Origin: Flexamia atlantica
Lineage: Eukaryota; Arthropoda; Insecta; Hemiptera; Cicadellidae
Assembly (NCBI GenBank): GCA_035578135.1
Contig: JAQJVK010000006.1
Coordinates: 19,661,285 to 19,725,284 of the forward strand
DNA: 64,000 nucleotides
Direction: 5' to 3'
A program made the position numbers and the translations under genes. The notes below the pieces were generated by a model. That model was given only the letters and a program-made list of their open reading frames with translations, was not told where the DNA came from and did not search any database. Positions 57,232 through 63,295 of this stretch are shown one piece after another (positions within the stretch are counted from its first letter, which is position 1; each line of letters begins with the position of its first letter).

Positions 57232-57900
57232 ATGGCGGCTACTATTAATGAAGTGGATGAATCCATTCGTATGCTGATGAAAGAACTTGAAGCGATGAAT
57301 CAGTCAAGTGTCGGTGAAAACGATAATGCGGTATATTTTCCATTACAACAACAACAAGAACAAGATAAGCAACGAGTTTCAAGAAAAAAGAAATCGAATG
57401 ACGTAAGTGCACAAACCGACAATAGTACTTCAAATACAATAGAAGGCGGATGGATTGTGAGACCGACAAACGATTCACCAGCAATTACTTGGATCGATAG
57501 TGGGTTTCAATATACAGTACAGAATCCGGATAATTGTGGGAAAATGTTACTAAAATTACATTTATACGATGGAGGAGTTCCGACATACACATGCGGTATT
57601 TATTTCAACCCCGATGATGAGATTAACAACAATTTGAAACCGTTATTGTCATATTTACAAAATATGTGGGTTGATGGAAGTACAGGAGCCCCGAAAATTA
57701 ACGGTTTAACACAAACAATGATGCCGTTAGCGGCTTGGCGTAAACCGCCAGAGGAACAATGTACAATTGTGTCCCAGCCGACTCCAGTGAAACGCAAAAG
57801 ATCGTCGTCAACAGCGGTGAGACGAGAAACACGTAGAGACACTCAGCCACGGAACAAAAAGAGACAACAAAAGACCGAGGGTCGGGATTCCAAGAATTAA
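57232..57900 (+). CDS. unknown Polinton protein with nuclear-signal-like tail, 222 aa
   Basis: The first ATG is at 57232. The N-terminal helix (residues 1-25) is followed by a Gln-rich stretch (39-47) and a basic patch RKKK (51-54). The central domain (about 70-175) has GGWIVRPTND, WIDSGFQYTVQ and LHLYDGGVPTYTCGIYFNP and looks like a compact beta-rich fold. The tail has VKRKR (186-190) and KKRQQK, likely nuclear localisation signals. No family is recognised. It is preceded by the Inr/DPE promoter and followed by the duplicated E-box/HSE/E2F cassette, whose first copy overlaps its last codons. A nuclear early role is inferred only from the tail and position. Confidence 0.75.
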   Translation: MAATINEVDESIRMLMKELEAMNQSSVGENDNAVYFPLQQQQEQDKQRVSRKKKSNDVSAQTDNSTSNTIEGGWIVRPTNDSPAITWIDSGFQYTVQNPDNCGKMLLKLHLYDGGVPTYTCGIYFNPDDEINNNLKPLLSYLQNMWVDGSTGAPKINGLTQTMMPLAAWRKPPEEQCTIVSQPTPVKRKRSSSTAVRRETRRDTQPRNKKRQQKTEGRDSKN

Positions 57901-58105
57901 CCACGCACACGTGTGAGAACAAAGAAGGTAGCGGAATGTTCTAGAAACTATTTCACAACAGGGGGAGACGGTTGGCGCCAAAACAATAACAATAGACCGA
58001 GGGTCAGAATTCCAGGAATTAGTCACGCACACGTGTGCGAACAAAAGGCGATGGAATGTTCTAGAAACTATTGCACCACAGGGGGACGTTTGGCGCCAAA
58101 ACTAT
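57872..58105 (+). promoter_or_regulatory. duplicated E-box/HSE/E2F cassette (122-bp tandem repeat)
   Basis: Two tandem copies, 57872-57993 and 57994-58105. Each holds CACACGTGTG (57906-57915; 58028-58037), a perfect HSE GAATGTTCTAGAA (57934-57946; 58054-58066) and an E2F-type palindrome (TTGGCGCCAA at 57972-57981; TTTGGCGCCAAA at 58089-58100). The two copies differ at many positions, but these three motifs are kept. A third half-site AGCGCCAAAA lies at 58153. It is upstream of the 120-aa gene. Confidence 0.8.
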
Positions 58106-58279
58106 TTCACAATCCTCCCCCACCAGCGTCGTCCCCACCACAGGAGACGTGTAGCGCCAAAAACTATTTCACAATCCTTCCCCCACTACCACAACCCCGA
58201 TCGCCACAGCACCATTCGCTGCTCAGTTCTCGTACCGTGTGGACGTGTTTCGTATTGACTCTCGTGTCTCGAACGCATT
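58106..58279 (+). promoter_or_regulatory. promoter region of the 120-aa gene
   Basis: C/A-rich stretch with repeated ACTATTTCACAATCC strings, then an initiator GCTCAGTTCT (A at 58225) and the shared GGACGTGTTTCGTA at 58241-58254. No TATA box is at the right distance. Confidence 0.45.
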
Positions 58280-58642
58280 ATGTCTTCCATACCGGTTGTG
58301 CTTAAACAAAGTATGGCTTCGAAAGTGGACTTGAAGTCGTGTTTGAACTCTTGCAAGCCGGGTGTGCCGTACACCAAAATTACCGATCTCCGCGAAGAGT
58401 GCCGTTATAAAATTGCACAACTCGAGCGCATCAACACTCAGTACGGCGAGACCATCTTGGCCACGTTGGAGGGACCGCTCGGTGAGGACTACTACTTGTA
58501 CGTCTACCTTCCACGTCGCTACAACGATTCCATCACCGACAGCATGATGGAGCAGTACAACGCCGGCTACGGGGATCGCTTACACTTGGTGAGACGTGCA
58601 GCAGCACCCGGCAGTAAATATTCTCCATTGGAGTTTGTTTGA
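58280..58642 (+). CDS. conserved small Polinton protein, possible OB-fold, 120 aa
   Basis: ATG at 58280. The core YKIAQLERINTQYGETILA (residues 43-61), then YYLYVYLPRRYNDSI (71-85), is a pattern I recognise from small hypothetical proteins in invertebrate Polinton-like loci. The strand-rich core with a conserved Y-G-x-T and LPRRY could be an OB-fold single-stranded-DNA-binding protein, useful for protein-primed replication. That function is inference, not family knowledge. A poly(A) signal AATAAA lies at 58650-58655, directly after the stop, so it is likely a separate transcript from the ATPase gene. Confidence 0.75.
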   Translation: MSSIPVVLKQSMASKVDLKSCLNSCKPGVPYTKITDLREECRYKIAQLERINTQYGETILATLEGPLGEDYYLYVYLPRRYNDSITDSMMEQYNAGYGDRLHLVRRAAAPGSKYSPLEFV

Positions 58643-58649
58643 AGCAAGA

Positions 58650-58655
58650 AATAAA
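58650..58655 (+). terminator. poly(A) signal
   Basis: AATAAA eight bases after the stop codon of the 120-aa gene. Confidence 0.6.
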
Positions 58656-58727
58656 TTCATGTTTGTAAAGCAAGAAAAAGAAGATATACTTTAAAAGATT
58701 ATAAATTTTGATAGGTTTCGTAAGCAA

Positions 58728-58763
58728 TATATATAGCCACCTTCATAGCATTAAAACCAGTCT
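58728..58763 (+). promoter_or_regulatory. TATA/Inr promoter of the packaging ATPase gene
   Basis: TATATATAG at 58728 and a perfect YYANWYY initiator CCAGTCT with A at 58759, exactly 31 bases from the first T of the TATA box. It predicts an 82-base leader before the ATG at 58841. A strong splice-donor-like AAG|GTAAGT occurs at 58808-58816 in that leader. Confidence 0.6.
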
Positions 58764-58840
58764 TTTTATTTCACAAACCCTTACTCCCTCAATTAGTAAT
58801 AAGAGTGAAGGTAAGTCGGTATTTGTGATCAGTCTTTACA

Positions 58841-59473
58841 ATGGATCTGAGATGGCAACATCCATTTTCAGCCATAGTAGCCGGACCTTCGGGTTCGGGG
58901 AAATCATATTTTGTGTTGAGATTTATCAAGTACTTGAATGTGATGTGTGACACTGTGTTTGACAATATTTTCTGGTATCATAGTCCGGGGTTACAACCAG
59001 ACATTGATGTAGGTATACAATACAGACAAGGGTTACCGAATATGGAAGATTTTGATGGTACACCGACATTAGTGATTGTGGACGATATGATGCGTGAGTC
59101 ATCAGCCACTAGCGGATCTAATGTTATAGTAGATCTGTTTACTAAAGGGTCGCATCATAGAAATCTGAGTGTGTTCTTTATAACTCAGAATATTTTCCAT
59201 CAAGGACGGGGACAAAGAGACATTTCTTTGAACGCACATTATATTGTGCTGTTTAAAAATCCTAGAGACAGGGCTCAGATAAAACATTTAGCTCGTCAGG
59301 TGTATCCGGAAAATACCAGGTTTATCGAAGAGGCCTATACAGACGCCACTCGTAGACCACACGGATATTTATTATTGGATTTGAAACAGTCTACACTGGA
59401 CGAAATGCGTGTACGGACGGGTATATTACCCGACGAGAAACAACAGTACGTCTATCAACCGAAAAAAGTATAA
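58841..59473 (+). CDS. genome-packaging ATPase (A32/FtsK-HerA-like), 210 aa
   Basis: Walker A GPSGSGKS at residues 15-22, Walker B LVIVDD at 77-82, and a sensor-like FFITQNIF (112-119), in the short form of the FtsK/HerA superfamily used by Polintons and related viruses to pump DNA into capsids. The N-terminus (MDLRWQHPFSAIVAG) places the P-loop right at the start, as is usual for the family. The middle includes GSHHRNLS (103-110), a likely arginine-finger region, and RDISLNAHYIVLFKNPRD (126-143). The frame is intact with all key residues. Its own TATA/Inr promoter precedes it, and a second TATA box for the next gene overlaps its stop codon. Confidence 0.93.
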   Translation: MDLRWQHPFSAIVAGPSGSGKSYFVLRFIKYLNVMCDTVFDNIFWYHSPGLQPDIDVGIQYRQGLPNMEDFDGTPTLVIVDDMMRESSATSGSNVIVDLFTKGSHHRNLSVFFITQNIFHQGRGQRDISLNAHYIVLFKNPRDRAQIKHLARQVYPENTRFIEEAYTDATRRPHGYLLLDLKQSTLDEMRVRTGILPDEKQQYVYQPKKV

Positions 59474-59505
59474 ATAAGTCCGGGTACACGATGACCGAAC
59501 AGTCA
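59469..59505 (+). promoter_or_regulatory. TATA/Inr promoter overlapping the ATPase stop
   Basis: TATAAATA at 59469-59476 overlaps the last ATPase codons. CAGTC with A at 59501 lies 32 bases downstream. The ATG of the next ORF is at 59516, a 15-base leader. Confidence 0.6.
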
Positions 59506-59515
59506 CTCGGTCGTT

Positions 59516-59848
59516 ATGTCGCAGTGTGTCAAGAGAGACGTTGCTCTATTGAGGGCGCTGATACACGCTAAGCCGAAAGAACGTAAAGCGTTGTTGAAAG
59601 CATTTGACGCCAGTCGTATCAGAACAGTGTGCGAGTGCGCATACAACTTGTTACGCGGTAATATCCGGCTGTCGGATAAGCAAAAACGTCAATTGCGTAA
59701 ACATAAAAAATCGCTCAGACGTCTGGTGAAGCGTGGAGAGAATTGGTCGAAGAAACGTCGATATCTCGTGCAAAAAGGCGGTGGATTTCTATTACCTTTA
59801 CTATTGAGTACTGTATTGCAGTCTGTGTTACATAACGTGACTAATTAG
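59516..59848 (+). CDS. conserved small basic Polinton protein, 110 aa
   Basis: A Lys/Arg-rich helical protein: ECAYNLLRGNIRLSDKQK (residues 40-57), a basic stretch (59-88), then KGGG and the hydrophobic helix FLLPLLLSTVLQSVLH (91-106). The C-A-x-N-x-L-x-G-N motif followed by a basic run and a Gly-Gly-hydrophobic end recurs in invertebrate Polinton loci as an uncharacterised protein. The amphipathic or membrane-active C-terminus and basic body would suit a minor virion protein or core peptide. That is inference. It is followed after 12 bases by the 297-aa gene. Confidence 0.8.
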   Translation: MSQCVKRDVALLRALIHAKPKERKALLKAFDASRIRTVCECAYNLLRGNIRLSDKQKRQLRKHKKSLRRLVKRGENWSKKRRYLVQKGGGFLLPLLLSTVLQSVLHNVTN

Positions 59849-59860
59849 AAGGGGGAAAAA

Positions 59861-60754
59861 ATGGATAATTCGAAAATGGATAATTCGAATCTGGAACACT
59901 CGAAGAAAATGGTGGTCGTACCACAAGAACTAATCGATCGAATTCGTAATGAACCGTCAATTACAAATACCGCTGTTACACAATCAAAAACGTCGACAGC
60001 GGCCGCCGGCACTAACAGTTTGGATGCTGAAATGCATCGTATATTACAAGACAAAACGTTGAACGACACGGAGAAATGGAAACAATACCAGCAGGTGTTG
60101 CAGAGGTTTTTGTATTTTACTTCACAAAAACGTAATCCTATTTCTTTACCGGTGATACAAGAAGCGAACGACGAAGAAGATATAGTGCAAACATTTCCGG
60201 GTACATATCAAGTAGACGCACGTAACTTGGTGAGATTCATTAAACGTCATAGTAATGTTATTTCGTGGGATCCGGATGGCACGATCATCGTTCGAAATAC
60301 GAGAATACCCGGCTCGAATATTGTCGATGTGTTACACGCGATAGTGCGTGTACGTAGAATGGAAAATGTCCCTACGGGTTGGTACGAAGTTCTAAATGCA
60401 CTGAACGAAATAAATGTACCGTCCGAGTACGTGAGCAATACGCTAGCTCGTCAGTATATAGGACGTGAACCGTATGCGGAGGAGGAAGGATTAGCAACAC
60501 CACCAGCACCGTCACCGTATCGAGCACGCAGTTCATTATTATTTCGACCAAGAGCATCGTCTACGCCGCATGTTCGTCGCTCACTATTGTTACCACCGAC
60601 ACCGAGTCCGTCACCGATAGCCAAACGATTGAGATCGAAAACAACGGCCGGGGCAGAGGCAACAGCACCTCAAATAAGATCGCCTAGTAAGGTGACAAAA
60701 GGTCGATATATAAGTGAGGCTACACTTCAAAAGTGGGAGCCATTTAACCCGTAG
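59861..60754 (+). CDS. conserved Polinton protein of unknown function, 297 aa
   Basis: It begins with a near-repeat MDNSKMDNSN; the conserved region starts at MVVVPQELIDRI (17-28). A helical segment LNDTEKWKQYQQVLQRFL follows (67-84). The central domain (about 120-195) has RNLVRFIKRH, ISWDPDG, RIPGSNIVDVLHAIVRVRR and PTGWYEVLNALNEINVP. The C-terminal 85 residues are Pro/Ser/Arg-rich and disordered-looking. I know this pattern from uncharacterised proteins encoded beside integrase and ATPase in invertebrate Polintons. The central part could be a small winged-helix-like fold. Only 12 bases separate it from the upstream gene and no promoter is evident, so the two may be translated from one transcript. 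Confidence 0.8.
   Translation: MDNSKMDNSNLEHSKKMVVVPQELIDRIRNEPSITNTAVTQSKTSTAAAGTNSLDAEMHRILQDKTLNDTEKWKQYQQVLQRFLYFTSQKRNPISLPVIQEANDEEDIVQTFPGTYQVDARNLVRFIKRHSNVISWDPDGTIIVRNTRIPGSNIVDVLHAIVRVRRMENVPTGWYEVLNALNEINVPSEYVSNTLARQYIGREPYAEEEGLATPPAPSPYRARSSLLFRPRASSTPHVRRSLLLPPTPSPSPIAKRLRSKTTAGAEATAPQIRSPSKVTKGRYISEATLQKWEPFNP
60707..60746 (+). promoter_or_regulatory. candidate TATA box for the integrase gene
   Basis: TATATAAG at 60707-60714 inside the end of the upstream ORF, with CCATTTA (A at 60742) 35 bases on. The integrase ATG follows at 60760. The spacing is slightly long, so this is less certain than the other promoters. Confidence 0.4.
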
Positions 60755-60759
60755 ACGTG

Positions 60760-61839
60760 ATGGAAGAAAAGGTGTACTACGATCCCGCTAACCCGGGCTC
60801 GTTCGGCGGTATAAGCCCGCTTCATCGAGCGTTACGACCGAAAAAACGTCGCGAAGTAGTCGAATGGTTACGTACACAAGATACGTATACGTTGCACAAA
60901 CCCGTACGTAAACGCTTCTTACGTAACAGATACGTGGTGTACGGACCGAACGAATTGTGGCAAGCCGACTTGAATGATATGCGTGGGCTCAGTTCGCACA
61001 ATGACGGCTACAATTATCTGTTGACAGTGATCGATGTGTTCAGCAAACGATTGTTTGTCCAACCGTTGAGACGTAAAAGCGGCGAAGAAGTGGCTGCCGC
61101 GTTCGAACGGATTTTCAACAGTCCGCACACCGTACCACCGCGGTGTTTACAGACGGACAAAGGAACAGAGTTTATAGGTGAGAAAGTGAACCGCGTGTTC
61201 AGAGATTACAATGTAAAATACGTGACTACGCAAAACCCCGATGTTAAGGCGGCCGTAGTGGAACGAGTGAACCGTACATTGAAAACACGTATGTGGCGTT
61301 ATTTGACGTATAAAAACACGTACAGATATATCGATGTATTGGACAAATTAGTCGACGCCTATAATAACAGTGTGCACAAAAGTCTGGGTGGTAGACTACG
61401 TCCTGACGACGTGGCGAAAGGAGACAAAAGAACGGTGTATCGAGTGTGGCGTCACATGTACAAACCGAATACACTACCGAAACGAAGAAAACCCAGATTC
61501 AAGTCGGGTGACACGGTACGTATCGCTAAGGAAAAAGGCACGTTCGCCAAAGGCTACGAGACGAATTGGAGTAAGGAATTGTTCACGGTCGATCGACAGT
61601 ACGGTGCATTTCCACTACCACTGTATATATTGAAGGATTTGAACGGTAAACCGATAGTCGGTCGTTTTTACGAGCACGAACTGCAAAAGGTCACGATAGG
61701 CCCGAATCGATTGTACCAGATCGATAAAATACTCGATACTAAAGGTCGAGGTCGCAGTAAGCGATACTTCGTCAAGTGGGTAGGTTACGGAGACGAATTC
61801 AATTCGTGGATACCCGCATCAGAAGTGAAACGAATATGA
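60760..61839 (+). CDS. Polinton integrase with C-terminal chromodomain, 359 aa
   Basis: Retroviral-type (rve) integrase. D70 in LWQADLND, D133 in LQTDKGTEF and E168 in AAVVERVNRT form the DDE triad, with 34 residues between the last two. An Arg/Lys-rich linker (about 230-255) leads to an SH3-like region with FKSGDTVRIA and a C-terminal chromodomain (about 317-357: YQIDKIL, RYFVKWVGYG, NSWIPASEV) with the aromatic residues for methyl-lysine binding. It catalyses insertion of the element. The chromodomain suggests targeting to marked chromatin. No N-terminal HHCC finger is evident. The start is the first ATG (60760). The stop overlaps the next ATG by four bases (ATGA). Confidence 0.96.
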   Translation: MEEKVYYDPANPGSFGGISPLHRALRPKKRREVVEWLRTQDTYTLHKPVRKRFLRNRYVVYGPNELWQADLNDMRGLSSHNDGYNYLLTVIDVFSKRLFVQPLRRKSGEEVAAAFERIFNSPHTVPPRCLQTDKGTEFIGEKVNRVFRDYNVKYVTTQNPDVKAAVVERVNRTLKTRMWRYLTYKNTYRYIDVLDKLVDAYNNSVHKSLGGRLRPDDVAKGDKRTVYRVWRHMYKPNTLPKRRKPRFKSGDTVRIAKEKGTFAKGYETNWSKELFTVDRQYGAFPLPLYILKDLNGKPIVGRFYEHELQKVTIGPNRLYQIDKILDTKGRGRSKRYFVKWVGYGDEFNSWIPASEVKRI

Positions 61840-62696
61840 GACATCAACAGTTTTATCTGACACTACCGAGTAATAGTTCGATGAACTATTATCCGAATAA
61901 TACGTTGACCAATTATCTGACACATTTTCCGTCGACTATCGAACTCGATGTCGACGACGAGTGGGAAGTAGCGCTCGTCGAAGCGCATTATCCGTGTACG
62001 TTCGAAACACCGGAGAGTAATATAATTTTCTATACGACACCTGCGGAAGCTACGAAATATATGGAATCGACCATGGACGAAACTGTATACACCGAGACAG
62101 TAGTTACAATGGGATTGACGTTGACAGCGATGCGAGTGAAAATAGTCGGCGGTCATTACGAGACCGTTGAAGACTTATTGAATACGATAAATTATACACG
62201 AGCGATAAACGCATTCAATATCGAGTTCGTATATAACTCGGAAGCAAATTTAGTAAAGGTCGACTTGACACAAGCGGTAGATAACTCGCATACCGTCGTC
62301 AATATGGTACTGAGTCCGACTTTGGCGTTACAATTGGGTTATTTACCGGATAGTAATTTGTCGACAACACCGTTTGCTAAACGCTCACCGAACATCAAGC
62401 TAGCGTTTCCGGCCGAGTTGTACGTGTATTGCGACTTGGTCGAACCGCAATACGTCGGTGATACGGTGGCACCGCTGTTGAAAATCGTCAATGTCGACAC
62501 GTCCGACTACACGTTCGGCGTACAGAAAGTCGTACATTTCACCGATCCGCACTACATGCCGATTATAAAAAGCTCGTTCGAGAGCGCGGAAATAGATATA
62601 AGGGACAGCAAGGGACGTCACGTGCCATTCCAGTTCGGCACTACGTGCATGAAACTACATCTACGACGACGTCGAAGAGCAACAGCGACATCGTAA
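61836..62696 (+). CDS. putative penton/minor capsid protein, 286 aa
   Basis: Starts at the ATG that overlaps the integrase stop (ATGA, 61836-61839); the frame opens upstream only inside the integrase. N-terminal features are FYLTLPSNSSMNYYPNNTL and WEVALVEAHYP. C-terminal features are LYVYCDLVEPQYVGDTVAPLL and EIDIRDSKGRHVPFQFG, with a basic end RRRRRATATS. This is the conserved protein next to the capsid protein in invertebrate Polintons, most likely the vertex (penton) single-jelly-roll protein. The strand-rich sequence agrees, but assignment rests on pattern and position. No promoter is obvious, so translation may depend on termination-reinitiation after integrase. Confidence 0.8.
   Translation: MRHQQFYLTLPSNSSMNYYPNNTLTNYLTHFPSTIELDVDDEWEVALVEAHYPCTFETPESNIIFYTTPAEATKYMESTMDETVYTETVVTMGLTLTAMRVKIVGGHYETVEDLLNTINYTRAINAFNIEFVYNSEANLVKVDLTQAVDNSHTVVNMVLSPTLALQLGYLPDSNLSTTPFAKRSPNIKLAFPAELYVYCDLVEPQYVGDTVAPLLKIVNVDTSDYTFGVQKVVHFTDPHYMPIIKSSFESAEIDIRDSKGRHVPFQFGTTCMKLHLRRRRRATATS
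62597..62633 (+). promoter_or_regulatory. TATA/Inr promoter inside the penton-like gene
   Basis: TATAAGG at 62597 and CCATTCC initiator (A at 62627, 30 bases on), 69 bases before the ATG of the pVI-like gene. An alternative CCAGTTC initiator has A at 62632. Another TATAAAAAG is at 62564. Confidence 0.45.
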
Positions 62697-63017
62697 TGAA
62701 TACGAACGATCCCTACCTCAGATACTACCGCAGTCAACAAGTGGGCGGCGGCGGTATTACATCGGTGTACAGAGGTGCGGCGTATCAACGCGGTCACGGT
62801 ATCGGAAGTTTTCTCGGCGGACTCGTGCGCACGGTGATGCCGCTTATAAGGTCCGGTGCGAGTGCTGTGAGCAAGGAGGCGTTACGATCGGGCGTCGGTT
62901 TTCTCGGCGACATAGCCGGCGGCACCGCGGACCCGCGAACCACGGCCGGCGAACGCCTCAAACAATTCACCGGCGCGCTGAAACGACGCGCCGACGACAA
63001 AATCGAACGCGTACTTC

Positions 63018-63049
<32 letters not shown>

Positions 63050-63271
63050 AGCGGCTATAAGAAGCGACGTATCACGCGTGTCACACCGCAGTCTTTGACG
63101 AAACTCCTTCGAGCACGGACGTCCGCTCCGGCGAAAAAGCGTAAACGACACGCGCGTAAATCGACGATAAAACGAAAGACGACGAAACGATCGTCGACGA
63201 AGCGTCGAGTACATAAGAAAAAGAAGGTGACTAGAAGACGACGACGACGACAAATCGATATTTTCTCTTAA
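62696..63271 (+). CDS. pVI/core-like basic virion protein, 191 aa
   Basis: The ATG at 62696 shares one base with the previous stop (TAATG). Residues 33-76 form glycine-rich hydrophobic and amphipathic segments (GHGIGSFLGGLVRTVMPLI, then GVGFLGDIAGG) like the membrane-lytic region of adenovirus pVI and adintovirus PVI/PX-like proteins. A run of ten glycines (109-118) links to a strongly basic C-terminus (121-187, clusters KKRKRH, RRRRRR) able to bind DNA. The combined layout suggests one protein serving as both lytic factor and DNA-binding core protein. The Gly run is encoded almost purely by GGC repeats (63019-63049), prone to slippage. Confidence 0.82.
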
Positions 63272-63295
63272 ACAATAGCAGCAGCGGCGGCGAAA

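Noticed and set aside
57913..58305. 130-aa plus-strand ORF across the regulatory cassette
   Set aside because: It reads the tandem promoter repeat, giving a duplicated peptide; no start context and no similarity I recognise. The motifs explain the conservation better.
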